A stretch of DNA of 64,000 bases from Pontibacter flavimaris (GCF_001907195.1 NZ_LVWA01000010.1:310001-374000), one strand, 5' to 3'; counted from the first letter of the stretch, positions 26,474-35,799 are shown. Made by a program: numbers and translations. Notes: generated by a model from the sequence alone, not told the origin.

Positions 26474-26574
26474 GTTTGGGGCAAAGTATAAACCCGGGTA
26501 CAGGAAGCGGGCGAGAGGAAAGTATGGCGCAAGTATAAAACCAAGTTTCGATTTACTAATGCAGTGCAGGTGTA

Positions 26575-26655
26575 AACCCACCCCTAACCCCTCCGAGGAG
26601 GGGAATCATCTACTATTTTGCGAAATTCCCTTCTTGGGAGGGGCAGGGGTGGGTT
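26575..26655. repeat. Dispersed C-rich/G-rich inverted repeat
   Basis: Outer arms AACCCACCCCTAACCCCTC and GGGAGGGGCAGGGGTGGGTT face each other across 40 bp with an inner hairpin CTCCGAGGAG. Relatives occur at 35810-36017 and 57680-57800. It is bordered by AAGTATA motifs. A 79-codon open frame reading through it is rejected as a gene. Confidence 0.75.
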
Positions 26656-26815
26656 AATCGCAAGTATGGCGCAAGTATAAAGTATGGCGCTGCAATAGCC
26701 TGAGGACCTGTGCCACCGGGAGGAAGTATAAAACTATACTTTGTGCTGCAAGGGCAAGTATAAATTCCTAACTTCGCAGCTTAGCGTACAGCAATCAACC
26801 ATTAGCAATTAATTT

Positions 26816-28105
26816 ATGAATGTACTTGTGATAGGATCTGGCGCCCGTGAACATGCCATTGCGTGGAAACTGAGCCAGAGCGAGTTCTGCGACCAAGTAT
26901 TTGTGGCGCCAGGCAACGCCGGCACCGCCGAGTTCCATACCACCGCCGCCGTGGACATCCACGACTTCGAAGAGCTGGGCAAGTTCGCCGCCGACTTCAA
27001 CATCATGATGGTGGTGGTGGGCCCGGAGAACTCCCTGGTGGAGGGCATCCACGATTATTTTGCGGAGTCGGAGTACCTGAAGCACATCCTGGTAATCGGC
27101 CCCAAAAAGGCTGGCGCCATGCTGGAGGGCAGCAAAGACTACTGCAAGTCGTTCCTGCAGAAGTATGACGTGCCTACCGCCCGCTACCAGTCCTTCACCG
27201 AGGCCACCTTTAAGGAGGCCGTGGAGTACCTGAAGCAGCAGAGCTTCCCGACGGTGATAAAGGCCGATGGCCTGGCAGCCGGCAAGGGCGTGATCATTGC
27301 GCAGGACTATGAGGAGGGCTTCGACGCGCTGGAGGCCATGCTGCGCAACAAGCGCTTCGGCAACGCCAGCAGCAGGGTGGTGATAGAGGAGTACCTGCAG
27401 GGGATAGAAGTATCCGTGTTTATACTGACCGATGGCAAGAGCTACGTGCTGCTGCCGGAGGCCAAGGACTACAAGCGCATCGGCGAGGGCGACACCGGCC
27501 TGAACACGGGTGGCATGGGCGCCATCTCGCCGGTTCCGTTCGTGGATGAGGCGTTTATGCAGAAGGTGAAGGAGCGCGTGATTGAGCCGACGCTGCGCGG
27601 CATGCAGGAGGAGCAGATGGATTACTCGGGCTTCCTGTTTATAGGGTTGATGAGCGTAAACGGCGACCCGTACGTGATCGAGTACAACGTGCGCCTCGGC
27701 GACCCGGAGACCGAAGCCATACTTCCGCGCATCAAGTCCGACCTGTTCATGATGTTCAAGGCCCTGCACGACCATACCCTGGGCGAGTACAAACTGGAGA
27801 TAGATCCGCGCACCGCCACCACGGTTATACTTGCCTCAGGCGGGTACCCGGAGGGCTACGAGAAGGGCAAGGAGATTTCCGGGCTGGAGAACGTGCCGAA
27901 GGATGTGCTGGTGTTCCACGCGGGCACCTCCCTGCAGAACGGTAAGCTGCTCAACAGTGGCGGCCGCGTGTTTGCCGTTACCGCCCTGGGCGATACCATG
28001 GAGGAGGCGCTGGCCAAGGCCAACGCAGCCGCGGAGGCCATCACCTGGCAAGACCGCTACTACCGCCGCGACATAGGCTTCGATTTGGGGAAGCTGAGCG
28101 TGTAA
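26816..28105 (+). CDS. purD: Phosphoribosylamine--glycine ligase
   Basis: 429 residues of ATP-grasp enzyme with the N-terminal MNVLVIGSGAREHAIAWKL, the PurD signature VIKADGLAAGKGVIIA, NTGGMGAISPVPF, and RLGDPETEAILPR. It makes glycinamide ribonucleotide in purine synthesis. It is monofunctional and of normal length. Several ATA-CTT codon pairs, for example at 27827, carry the TATACTT motif. Confidence 0.95.
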   Translation: MNVLVIGSGAREHAIAWKLSQSEFCDQVFVAPGNAGTAEFHTTAAVDIHDFEELGKFAADFNIMMVVVGPENSLVEGIHDYFAESEYLKHILVIGPKKAGAMLEGSKDYCKSFLQKYDVPTARYQSFTEATFKEAVEYLKQQSFPTVIKADGLAAGKGVIIAQDYEEGFDALEAMLRNKRFGNASSRVVIEEYLQGIEVSVFILTDGKSYVLLPEAKDYKRIGEGDTGLNTGGMGAISPVPFVDEAFMQKVKERVIEPTLRGMQEEQMDYSGFLFIGLMSVNGDPYVIEYNVRLGDPETEAILPRIKSDLFMMFKALHDHTLGEYKLEIDPRTATTVILASGGYPEGYEKGKEISGLENVPKDVLVFHAGTSLQNGKLLNSGGRVFAVTALGDTMEEALAKANAAAEAITWQDRYYRRDIGFDLGKLSV

Positions 28106-28127
28106 GCCAAGTATAAAAGTATAACGT

Positions 28128-28187
28128 AAGTATAAAAAGAGAGCGGGCCGGCAGATGATTCTGCCGGCCCGCTCTCTTTTTATACTT
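28128..28187. terminator. Bidirectional terminator with AAGTATA at the stem base
   Basis: A perfect 27-bp stem (28128-28154 with 28161-28187) around the loop ATGATT. The core is GAGCGGGCCGGCAG and the base pair arms are AAGTATAAAAAG / CTTTTTATACTT. It separates purD from the convergent bacilliredoxin gene. Confidence 0.85.
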
Positions 28188-28196
28188 TGCTGAAGC

Positions 28197-28616
28197 CTAG
28201 CAATACGCCTCGAAGGCTCCCTGCAGGTTGTCCACCACGCGGTTCAGGTCGTTGCCCTCGATGTGGTAGCGCTCGACCATGTGCACCAGTTCACCATCCT
28301 TGAACAGGGCGATAGATGGAGAGGAAGGAGGGTAAGGCAGCATGAACTCGCGGGCCTTGGCCACGGCGTCCTGCTCCATGCCTGCAAACACCGTCACCAA
28401 CTTGGTCGGTTTTTTGTCAGAGGCAGCCACCGCCATCTTAACGGCAGGGCGCGCCTTGGAGGCCGCACAGCCGCACACGGAGTTTACCGCCAGCAATACA
28501 GTGCCACCGGCTTTAATCGCCTGCTCCACTTCCTCCGCGGTCATCAGTTGCTCAAAACCGGCAGAGGTAAGGTCCTCACGGATAGGGGCAACCATATATT
28601 CAGGGTACATTGACAT
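28197..28616 (-). CDS. BrxA/BrxB family bacilliredoxin
   Basis: About 139 residues of thioredoxin fold with the active-site CGC motif in VNSVCGCAASKARP, as in the Bacillus YphP/YqiW proteins. Bacilliredoxins remove bacillithiol from oxidised proteins, so this hints at bacillithiol use, although no bsh genes are in the window. The frame is open to 28682, but the start MSMYPEYM at 28616 gives the usual length. Confidence 0.88.
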   Translation of the reverse strand: MSMYPEYMVAPIREDLTSAGFEQLMTAEEVEQAIKAGGTVLLAVNSVCGCAASKARPAVKMAVAASDKKPTKLVTVFAGMEQDAVAKAREFMLPYPPSSPSIALFKDGELVHMVERYHIEGNDLNRVVDNLQGAFEAYC

Positions 28617-28952
28617 AATTATTCGGGTTAAATGTTTATACGATGCAAAGTTAACAAATCTATGCCACAAAAGATACAACAAACAGGTAAGGGAAAACGC
28701 TTATAACATAGGGTATAATATAATAGCCACATAAAGTGGTATTGTTTAAGGGATTTGCCTCCTCACCACAACATCTGTATCCTTAGTAAAGTATAAGAAG
28801 TTTAACCCCATACGAGTGGCCATGGCATTGGAGGGAATGCCCTTTACAAGACTCGGTTTGATGTTTCTGAGCCTTAGAACGAGTTTAGATGCATGGTAAC
28901 GCAAAGATGACAAGGTGCCAAGAACAGGAAAATACTACCAAAGATTACAGCT
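28617..28952. other. 336-bp intergenic region, no gene seen
   Basis: AT-rich near the bacilliredoxin start, then mixed. It must hold the promoter for that gene on the minus strand and for the small gene at 28953. No exact promoter match or hairpin was found. Confidence 0.4.
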
Positions 28953-29297
28953 ATGATGTCTTCGCCTCATCCTGATACACGTAACGCCTATGTGCGCTAC
29001 TTTTACCTGCCCGCAAGTAAAGACCGCTGCGCAGAGATTATCGAGGTATTGAACAGTGACTCTGAAACAGTTGAAGTGCCCATGCGGGAGGAGGATGTGG
29101 AACTGCAGGCATTCTTTGTCCGGCCCCTGTCGGGCAGGGAGGCTGAGTCCTATAAAAAAGCCGAGACCTGGAAACTGTTTAACTCCTGGGAGGAGCTGAA
29201 GCAGGACCACTTCAAGTTCGGGCTGCCGGACGACCTGATGGAGCAGTTGCTGCGCTTCCGGGGCCGTTTCGACCTGCACGAGGAAATGGCGGCATAG
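28953..29297 (+). CDS. Conserved-looking hypothetical protein, 114 residues
   Basis: A soluble, acidic protein (VPMREEDVELQAFFVRPLSG, LFNSWEELKQDHFKFGLPDD) without signal peptide or membrane segment. Codon use is like the core genes, and a strong terminator follows 20 bp after the stop, so it is probably expressed. I do not recognise the family. Confidence 0.6.
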   Translation: MMSSPHPDTRNAYVRYFYLPASKDRCAEIIEVLNSDSETVEVPMREEDVELQAFFVRPLSGREAESYKKAETWKLFNSWEELKQDHFKFGLPDDLMEQLLRFRGRFDLHEEMAA

Positions 29298-29316
29298 AGG
29301 GCCAAAAGTATAACGT

Positions 29317-29373
29317 CTCCAACACAAAAGCCTGAGAATGCATGTAGCTATTTCTCAGGCTTTTGTGTTGGAG
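29317..29373. terminator. Long-stem bidirectional terminator
   Basis: A perfect 22-bp stem (29317-29338 with 29352-29373), core AAAAGCCTGAGAA, loop of 13 bases. It separates the 114-residue gene from the convergent 130-residue gene. Confidence 0.8.
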
Positions 29374-29429
29374 GGAGCGGAGTTATTTATACCAGCATAC
29401 TTTTATACTTGGTAAACCGGAGCAAAAAG

Positions 29430-29822
29430 CTAAGACAGCCTGTCCAGGATGTGCTCTCCCAGTACGATATCAGTCACCTTAATATGGGAGATCTTAGCGT
29501 CTTTTGTCACGCTGCCAGTTTGGAGCACAGCGATTTTATCTGAAGGGGAAACCTCTGCTAAATTGGATATGCCTGACTTTGCCAGGCCCTCGGCCACCTC
29601 CTGGTGTAAGAACTTCACGGAGCTCGGGTGTGTCACCATGTTCCGGAAATCGGCTAGAAGCGTAAAAGACGGTTTCGTTAGTTCCAATGCTTTCTTCCAA
29701 TCCGATATATAGGAGGGGACCACCTCAGGAGATTTCCAGTAACCATCTATTCGGAAGTAAAGGCGGTTTTTTTCAGCTGAATAGGCTATTTCGTAGAATT
29801 GATTGCGCGCTATTGATAACAT
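29430..29822 (-). CDS. STAS/SpoIIAA-like small protein
   Basis: 130 residues with an alternating strand-helix pattern: RLYFRIDGYWKSPEVVPSYI, then KPSFTLLADFRNM and a C-terminal KISHIKVTDIVLG. The pattern resembles the small SpoIIAA/STAS-like proteins of Bacteroidota, which are of unknown role. Similar in layout to the protein at 40674, though not obviously a close paralogue. It stands alone between terminators. Confidence 0.45.
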   Translation of the reverse strand: MLSIARNQFYEIAYSAEKNRLYFRIDGYWKSPEVVPSYISDWKKALELTKPSFTLLADFRNMVTHPSSVKFLHQEVAEGLAKSGISNLAEVSPSDKIAVLQTGSVTKDAKISHIKVTDIVLGEHILDRLS

Positions 29823-30099
29823 CCTCTTAAACTATAGTAATTAGGCAAAGGTAGGGTTTATGCAGAATTCTAAGGCATTTAACGTGAAATATTCCGATTC
29901 GTTCGTTTCTGTAGCGCCTTATCCAGCATGGATTTCAATGGCAGCAGGGCTGGGGATACTATGCATTTCCTGGAACAAACCAGACTGCTTTTCCTGCCGC
30001 AGGAAACAGCTGCGATGCCGCCTTGAGAAGTACATCCTATAGCGTTATACTTTTTCAGCATACACACATAGCTTCCGCATAGGTATAACTATGTAAAAA
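29823..30099. other. Intergenic region between the STAS-like gene and tRNA-Arg
   Basis: No convincing gene; a 60-codon frame at 29860 lacks family features and has atypical composition. It must contain the promoter of the 29430 gene. Confidence 0.4.
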
Positions 30100-30132
30100 G
30101 AAAAAGCCCTCAGCGTGTGCTAAGAGGCTTTT
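30100..30132 (-). terminator. Terminator after tRNA-Arg
   Basis: On the minus strand AAAAGCCTC pairs with AGGGCTTTT across a small inner stem (AGC / GCT), followed by TTTTTCTTTTT, directly after the tRNA 3' end. Confidence 0.7.
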
Positions 30133-30135
30133 CGG

Positions 30136-30209
30136 TGGTCGCGAAGGGAGTCGAACCCCTAACCTTCTGATTCGTAGTCAGATGCTCTATCCAGTTGAGC
30201 TACGTGACC
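30136..30209 (-). tRNA. tRNA-Arg (anticodon ACG)
   Basis: Read on the minus strand: acceptor GGTCACG, D arm AGCTCAACTGGATAGAGC, anticodon stem-loop TCTGA-CTACGAA-TCAGA with ACG at 34-36, T arm AGGGG-TTCGACT-CCCTT, and 3' acceptor CGCGACC plus A73. The CCA end is not encoded. The acceptor stem has one A-C mismatch (position 5 against 68). ACG would be edited to ICG and read CGU, CGC and CGA codons. Confidence 0.93.
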
Positions 30210-30276
30210 GTTTTTCCGTTATGGTGATGCAAAGTAACGCCGTTTTTTCCTTAAACGCAAGAGGCAAATCAAAAAA

Positions 30277-30999
30277 TTATTCGCTTTTAGCGGCGGCTTT
30301 GCGTAGGGCACGCTTTAAAGCCCTGTCGAACAGGAAGTAAAGCCCGCCGATAGATATTACGATCAGGGCCACCATCAGGATCTGTCCGCCGCGGCCGCTG
30401 TCGGGGTTCTGGAGGGCCTGCACCACATCGCGGGCTTGTGTGCCTACCCAGAAGAAGAAGAGTGTGCGCGGCAGCATGCCCACGATGCTCGCCAGGAAAA
30501 ACTTGCGCCTCTCTATCTGCAGCAGCGAGAGCACGAAGTTCATCAGCGCGAAGGGCAGCACCGGCGAGATGCGCGTGAGGAAGATCAGGCTCCAGCTCTC
30601 GCCGCGCAGCTCCTGCATCAGGTTGCGGGCGTTCTCAAAGCGGTTCAGGAAACTCATCATCTTGCCGTGGTCTATGAACCGGGCAATGCTATAGCCAAGG
30701 AGTGCCGCAATGCCATACGACACCACAATGCCCGCAAAGCCGCTCCAGCCGATGTAAAAACCGCTGATCAGGGCTATGAACGTGGTAGGCGTAAGGGCCA
30801 GCGCCATCGTCACGGAGATCACGGCAAAGTATAGCAACATCTCCCACGCCGATAAATCCTGCAGCAGGCCCTCGTAATGGTACAGCACCACTGCTGCGGT
30901 AGAGCTTACCACCACCGGCACCACCACCAGCAATAGCATAGAGATAAACGTTGAGGCGTTTTCGCGTATAAAGGTGCGCAGCAGGGGGAGTGATTTCAT
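30277..30999 (-). CDS. VTT-domain (TVP38/TMEM64 family) membrane protein
   Basis: About 240 residues with five to six hydrophobic segments and the family core GFYIGWSGFAGIVVSYGIAALLGYSIARF ending, plus LTRISPVLPFALMNFVLSL. The DedA/VTT superfamily is linked to lipid scrambling and membrane homeostasis. The frame is open to 31050, but MKSLPLLRTF at 30999 is the better start. The C-terminus is basic and cytoplasmic in character. Confidence 0.85.
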   Translation of the reverse strand: MKSLPLLRTFIRENASTFISMLLLVVVPVVVSSTAAVVLYHYEGLLQDLSAWEMLLYFAVISVTMALALTPTTFIALISGFYIGWSGFAGIVVSYGIAALLGYSIARFIDHGKMMSFLNRFENARNLMQELRGESWSLIFLTRISPVLPFALMNFVLSLLQIERRKFFLASIVGMLPRTLFFFWVGTQARDVVQALQNPDSGRGGQILMVALIVISIGGLYFLFDRALKRALRKAAAKSE

Positions 31000-31202
31000 G
31001 CGGTAAGTATACTTTGTTTTGTCTGCTTGTAGACGAAGGACAAAGGACAAAAGATTTTGGCGGCTTTAAAAGTATAAACCGGGTGTGTTTGCCGTGCCTT
31101 TATACTTCGCAGGTGATTTTCTAACTTGCAGGAGCCGCTCCCGCACACTTTGGGTAGCTGTGGGAGGCGAAAATAACTATTCATACCTATAAAGTATAAA
31201 CG

Positions 31203-32342
31203 ATGAAATTCGGAACGAAAGCGATACATGCTGGCGTGGAGCCAGACCCAACAACAGGTGCCATCATGACGCCCATCTACCAGACTTCCACATACGTGCA
31301 GCGCTCGCCCGGCGACCATAAAGGCTATGAGTACTCCCGCACGCACAACCCCACCCGCACGCAGCTGCAGAACGCGCTGGCGGCGCTGGAGAACGGCAAG
31401 CATGGCCTGTGCTTCTCCTCGGGTATGGCGGCAGAGGACGCTATCATGAAGCTGCTCAAGCCCGGCGATGAGGTGATCTCCACCAACGACTTATATGGCG
31501 GCAGCTATCGCCTCTTCACCAAAATCTTCCAGAACTACGGCATCAAATTCCACTTTACCAATATGGGGAACGTGGCCAACGTGGAGAAGCTGGTAAATGA
31601 GAACACCAAAATGATTTGGGTGGAGACGCCTACCAACCCGCTGCTCAACATCATCGACATAAAAGCCTACGGCGAGCTTTGCAGGAAGCACAACCTGCTG
31701 CTCGTGGCCGATAATACCTTTGCTACGCCCTACCTGCAAACCCCGCTGGATATGGGCGCCGACATCGTGATGCACTCGCTGACCAAGTACATGGGTGGCC
31801 ACTCGGATGTGGTGATGGGCGCCATAGTGGTGAAAGATGATGACCTGCACGAGCGCCTGGCATTTATCCAGAACGCCAGCGGCGCCACGCCCGGGCCCCA
31901 GGACTGCTTCCTGGTGCTGCGCGGCCTTAAAACGCTGCACCTGCGCATGGAGCGCCACTGCCAGAACGGGCGTAAAGTAGCAGAATACCTGAAAGGAAAT
32001 GCGAAGGTTGGCAAAGTATACTGGCCAGGCTTCGAGGAGCACCCAAACCACGAGGTGGCCCAAAAACAGATGCGCGACTTCGGTGGCATGGTGTCGTTTG
32101 AGTTGAAGGGCGATAACCTGGACGACGCTACCCGTGTGCTGGAGAACCTGAAGCTGTTTGCCCTGGCAGAGTCTTTGGGTGGTGTGGAATCGCTGTGCGG
32201 CCACCCGGCTTCTATGACGCACGCCAGCATTCCGCGCGAAGACCGCATGAAGGCCGGCCTGCGCGACACGCTGATCCGCCTGAGCGTGGGCGTGGAGGAC
32301 GCCGAAGACCTGCTCGCCGACCTGGAGCAGGCGATTGGGTAA
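31203..32342 (+). CDS. Cystathionine gamma-synthase/lyase family PLP enzyme
   Basis: 379 residues of the Cys/Met metabolism PLP family. Signatures: IYQTSTYVQRSPGDHKGYEYSRTHNPTR cut short here as YEYSRTHNPTR, the substrate loop SSGMAAEDAI, and the PLP-binding Lys in HSLTKYMGGHSDVVMG. It makes or breaks cystathionine-type bonds in transsulfuration; synthase and lyase cannot be told apart safely. AAAGTATAAA sits right before the start codon. Single-gene unit. Confidence 0.85.
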   Translation: MKFGTKAIHAGVEPDPTTGAIMTPIYQTSTYVQRSPGDHKGYEYSRTHNPTRTQLQNALAALENGKHGLCFSSGMAAEDAIMKLLKPGDEVISTNDLYGGSYRLFTKIFQNYGIKFHFTNMGNVANVEKLVNENTKMIWVETPTNPLLNIIDIKAYGELCRKHNLLLVADNTFATPYLQTPLDMGADIVMHSLTKYMGGHSDVVMGAIVVKDDDLHERLAFIQNASGATPGPQDCFLVLRGLKTLHLRMERHCQNGRKVAEYLKGNAKVGKVYWPGFEEHPNHEVAQKQMRDFGGMVSFELKGDNLDDATRVLENLKLFALAESLGGVESLCGHPASMTHASIPREDRMKAGLRDTLIRLSVGVEDAEDLLADLEQAIG

Positions 32343-32494
32343 ATAACGTAGCACGTAACACGATGTGAATAAACAAAAGGCCGTCTGCTTTTAAAGTAGG
32401 CAGTTCTTTTATTTCTCCCCTAACTTATCTTTGTTCATATCCGAACCGTAACTAATTTGTATTAAAGAGTCGTGTGTCTTGATACCTGATACTT

Positions 32495-33007
32495 GTGTCT
32501 AAAGAAATCATACTTTTCCGGGAGCGGCAGCGGTTCAGGCAGTTTTGGCTGTGGGTGGTGGTGCTGGGCGTGGCGGCTATCTTCTGGGTGGGCTTTGTGT
32601 ACCAGGTGCTGCTGGGCGGGCAGTATGGCAACAGGCCGGTGCCGGATGTGCAGCTAAGTATACTTTTTGTGCTGGTGGGGCTGGGGCTGCCCTACTTTTT
32701 CTACCGCATGTCGCTTACCACGGAGGTACGGCCGGGGCTGGTGCAGGTGCGCTTCTGGCCGTTCCATGTAAAGCCGAGGCAGATTCCGCTGCACCTGGTG
32801 CGCGACTTCGAGCGGGTAACCTACAGCCCCATCGGCGACTACGGCGGCTGGGGCATCCGGTGGGGCTCTAAGGGCAAGGCCTACAACATGTCGGGCAACG
32901 AGGGCGTGAAGCTATACTTCTACAACCGCGACCCGCTGCTTATCGGCTCCCAGCGTGCGGGAGAATTGTTCCAGGCCATCAGCGAAGCCAGGCAAATGAA
33001 AGTATAA
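32495..33007 (+). CDS. Two-helix membrane protein with cytoplasmic PH-like domain, hypothetical
   Basis: 170 residues. Two membrane helices lie at about residues 17-40 and 53-70, followed by a soluble domain (TTEVRPGLVQVRFWPFHVK, WGIRWGSKGKAYNMSGNEGV) that looks like a small PH-type barrel as in DUF6141-like proteins. The start could be non-ATG in part, since the first codon sits in a TTG/GTG-rich stretch. Function unknown; a strong terminator follows. Confidence 0.6.
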   Translation: MSKEIILFRERQRFRQFWLWVVVLGVAAIFWVGFVYQVLLGGQYGNRPVPDVQLSILFVLVGLGLPYFFYRMSLTTEVRPGLVQVRFWPFHVKPRQIPLHLVRDFERVTYSPIGDYGGWGIRWGSKGKAYNMSGNEGVKLYFYNRDPLLIGSQRAGELFQAISEARQMKV

Positions 33008-33077
33008 TTGTTCGTGAAGCCCGGATTTATACTTCGCAGCTATACTTTGGCTGTGAGGTTATACTGCAGCATAAACA

Positions 33078-33116
33078 AAAAAGCGCCGGTAACCTGATTG
33101 GCTACCGGCGCTTTTT
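33078..33116. terminator. Bidirectional terminator
   Basis: A 14-bp stem AAAAAGCGCCGGTA / TACCGGCGCTTTTT with an 11-base loop. It lies between the PH-like gene and the convergent OmpA lipoprotein gene. Confidence 0.8.
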
Positions 33117-33137
33117 ATATTAGCTTAAGGCTAAAAA

Positions 33138-33848
33138 CTAGGCTTTGATGCCCAGGATTTTGTAAACCTCTGTAAAGTCTGGCGTCAGGATGATCTCTGT
33201 ACGACGGTTTTTGGCTTTCGCCTCAGCAGTACGTCCGGCGTCAACCGGCATGTAGAACGAGCGTCCGGCAGGCGTAACTCTGTCCGGAGACAGGCCTTTC
33301 TCGGTCATCAGACGGGTGATTTCCGTGGCACGCAGTACGCTCAGGTCCCAGTTGTCGGTCATATACTTCATGCCGCTCATTACCGAAACGTCATCAGTGT
33401 GGCCTTCTACCATCACGCCAACTTCCTGGTTTTTCTTCAGCACAGATACCAGCTGGTCGATCGCTTTTTTGCCGCCAGTGTTCACTTTGGTGCTTCCGGT
33501 AGGGAACAACAGCTTGTCGGACATCGAAACGTATACTTTGCCATCTCTAACAGCCACGCTCAGGTCGCCTTCGTTAAAGCCTTGCAGGGCAGTGTTTACC
33601 TCGTTTTTCAGGTTGTCGAGGATCTTGTTCTGCTCATTCATGGCACGCTCCATGTCAGCTAGTTTCTGCTCACGCTCTTTCAGAGAGTTAGAAAGCTCGT
33701 CAACTTTAGCTTTTGATGCCTGCAGCTCGCGCTCCTGGGCGTCCTTGCTTGCCTGCAGGTCTTCGTACTTTTTAGAAGACACACAGGATGCCATCATTGT
33801 AGAGCACATCACCAGGGCAAGAGATGCTTTGAAGAAATTGGATTTCAT
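33138..33848 (-). CDS. OmpA-family lipoprotein with coiled coil
   Basis: 236 residues. The signal peptide ends in the lipobox MMASC; a coiled coil follows (residues about 28-75, rich in Glu/Lys, ELQASKAKVDELSNSLKE). The C-terminal OmpA/MotB domain has the peptidoglycan-binding pattern VMVEGHTDDV ... LSVLRATEITRLM ... RRTEIILTP. This layout, lipid anchor plus coiled spacer plus OmpA domain, ties the outer membrane to peptidoglycan. Monocistronic, with its promoter in the AT-rich gap up to 34030. Confidence 0.88.
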   Translation of the reverse strand: MKSNFFKASLALVMCSTMMASCVSSKKYEDLQASKDAQERELQASKAKVDELSNSLKEREQKLADMERAMNEQNKILDNLKNEVNTALQGFNEGDLSVAVRDGKVYVSMSDKLLFPTGSTKVNTGGKKAIDQLVSVLKKNQEVGVMVEGHTDDVSVMSGMKYMTDNWDLSVLRATEITRLMTEKGLSPDRVTPAGRSFYMPVDAGRTAEAKAKNRRTEIILTPDFTEVYKILGIKA

Positions 33849-34030
33849 GGGTGATAGTTTTTGTTTGGATAATGTTTGAGAATACTTTGCAAATATGGTA
33901 AAAGATATGTCTGCAAGCTAAGAAAACTCTATTAAAACCAAGAATTTACCCTTTGTTTCTGCTCCAAAACGCGAGATTCTTTGTTATATTGCATTAGAGC
34001 TATATTTTTTCCAATAAATTTTTTATCAGG

Positions 34031-34609
34031 CTAAGAATCTGCAAGATACAACCTGCGCAGGCGGGGCTGCAGGAACCAGATTCCCAACGGCAACAGCAGG
34101 AAAAGGAAAAAAGCGCCCAGGTATTCCGCGCCTCCCGCCACCCGTTGCCGCTCCGCGCTCACCAGCGACCGGCCCGCAAAGTATACCGCATACAGGTAGC
34201 AGCATGTGGCCAGCAAGTGCAGGGGCACCAGCAGGGCGAGCATGCCGAAGGGCACAGAGCCCATGGCCATACTATCGCGCAGCACGGCCAACGTGTACAC
34301 AAACAGCAGCGCGTAAAGTATGAGGTAGAGGTTGCCCAGATGAAAGTACAGCGGCGTGATCTTTATACTTTGCGGCAGCCGGCCATAGAGCCAGGAGCCG
34401 ATCTTCCAAAGCCACAACACGTACACCGTGGCCGGAAACGCGTCCAGCAGCATGGCGCTAACCCGGCCCGTACGGACAGGCAGGGCATCGAGCAGCCAGA
34501 GCAGGCCGTGCTGCAGCAGGAACGGGAGCACGAAAAGGAGCAAAAAGGCCTGCCAGTGCCGAAGCCGGAGTAGGAACATAGGTATAAGCGGGTGCGTGTA
34601 AGGCTGCAA
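34031..34609 (-). CDS. Hypothetical five-helix membrane protein
   Basis: 192 residues, very hydrophobic, with about five membrane segments (FLLLFVLPFLLQHGLLWLL; FGMLALLVPLHLLATCCYLY; YLGAFFLFLLLPLGIWFL). No motif I recognise. It is divergent from the isoaspartyl peptidase gene across about 80 bp. Confidence 0.6.
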   Translation of the reverse strand: MQPYTHPLIPMFLLRLRHWQAFLLLFVLPFLLQHGLLWLLDALPVRTGRVSAMLLDAFPATVYVLWLWKIGSWLYGRLPQSIKITPLYFHLGNLYLILYALLFVYTLAVLRDSMAMGSVPFGMLALLVPLHLLATCCYLYAVYFAGRSLVSAERQRVAGGAEYLGAFFLFLLLPLGIWFLQPRLRRLYLADS

Positions 34610-34688
34610 GATGAGAATTTTGCACCGGTTACGCCAAAAAGCACTATATTTAAGAGCGCGTATTCCTTACTTCACATGTAACCTATCC

Positions 34689-35720
34689 ATGAAAAAGAGT
34701 TTATACTTTCTGTGCCTCTTTCTGCTGTCCGGCTTTGTGAGCCTGGCCCAGGGCAAGCCCGACTATAGCAAAATCACGCTGGTGATACACGGCGGCGCCG
34801 GCACCATCACCCGCCAGAACATGACCCCGGAGAAGGAGAAAGCTTACCGCGAAAAGCTGAACGAGGCGCTGCAGGTGGGGTATGCGGTGCTGAAGAAAGG
34901 CGGCACCAGCATGGATGCCGTGGAGGCCACCATTCATGTGATGGAAGACTCGCCGCTGTTTAACGCCGGAAAGGGGGCCGTGTTCACCAATGAGGGTAAG
35001 AACGAGTTGGATGCCGCCGTAATGGACGGCAAAACGCTGATGGCGGGCTCTGTGGCCAGCGTGACCACCATCAAAAACCCCATCTCGGCCGCCCGTGCGG
35101 TGATGGAGAAATCAGAGCACGTGATGATGATCGGCAGCGGCGCAGAGCAGTTTGCCAAGCTGCAAGGCATCGAGCTGGTGGATCCATCCTACTTCCACAC
35201 CGAAACCCGCTATAACCAGCTGCAGAAGCTAAAGGACAAAGAGAAAACGCAGCTCGACCACGACGGCGGCACCAGCAGCAACGAGAACATCTTTACCGAG
35301 GGCAACAAGTTCGGCACGGTGGGCGCCGTGGCACTGGATGCGTACGGCAACCTGGCAGCGGGCACCTCCACCGGCGGCATGACCAACAAGCGCTACGGCC
35401 GCGTGGGCGACGCCCCGATCATCGGTGCCGGCACCTATGCCGATAACAATACCTGCGCCGTATCGGCCACAGGCCACGGCGAGTACTTTATCCGCTCTGT
35501 GGTAGCCCACGACATTGCCGCTATGATGGAGTACAAAGGGTACTCCGTGAAGAAAGCTGCCGATGAGGTAGTGATGAAGAAACTGGTGGAGCGCGGTGGC
35601 GAAGGCGGCGTAATTGCGCTGGATAAAAAGGGCAACATTGCCATGCCTTTCAACTCGGCGGGCATGTACCGCGGCTACATTAAAAACGGCAAAGCCGAAG
35701 TAGCGATCTACAAAGACTAA
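34689..35720 (+). CDS. Isoaspartyl peptidase/L-asparaginase (Ntn hydrolase)
   Basis: About 343 residues with an N-terminal signal peptide (YFLCLFLLSGFVSLAQG), so it acts in the periplasm. The enzyme starts VIHGGAGTITR; the self-cleavage site with the Thr nucleophile is in NKFGTVGAVALDAYGNLAAG, followed by TSTGGMTNK. It cleaves itself into two subunits and removes isoAsp or hydrolyses Asn. The longer frame from 34611 is rejected because the ATG at 34689 opens the signal peptide. Confidence 0.9.
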   Translation: MKKSLYFLCLFLLSGFVSLAQGKPDYSKITLVIHGGAGTITRQNMTPEKEKAYREKLNEALQVGYAVLKKGGTSMDAVEATIHVMEDSPLFNAGKGAVFTNEGKNELDAAVMDGKTLMAGSVASVTTIKNPISAARAVMEKSEHVMMIGSGAEQFAKLQGIELVDPSYFHTETRYNQLQKLKDKEKTQLDHDGGTSSNENIFTEGNKFGTVGAVALDAYGNLAAGTSTGGMTNKRYGRVGDAPIIGAGTYADNNTCAVSATGHGEYFIRSVVAHDIAAMMEYKGYSVKKAADEVVMKKLVERGGEGGVIALDKKGNIAMPFNSAGMYRGYIKNGKAEVAIYKD

Positions 35721-35799
35721 CAGAGTATAAAGTATAGCTTCGAAGGCCAGCGAATAATTTCGTAGGCCTTTGTTGTTTTTAGTGGTGTATGCATTGGAG

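Noticed and set aside
24259..26544. 761-codon open frame opposite recQ
   Set aside because: It is antisense to a gene with all RecQ motifs and consists of low-information Leu/Val/His-rich sequence; long antisense frames are expected in GC-rich genes.
26418..26657. 79-codon frame reading through the C-rich repeat
   Set aside because: It is made of AAGTATA motifs and the inverted repeat; no protein features.
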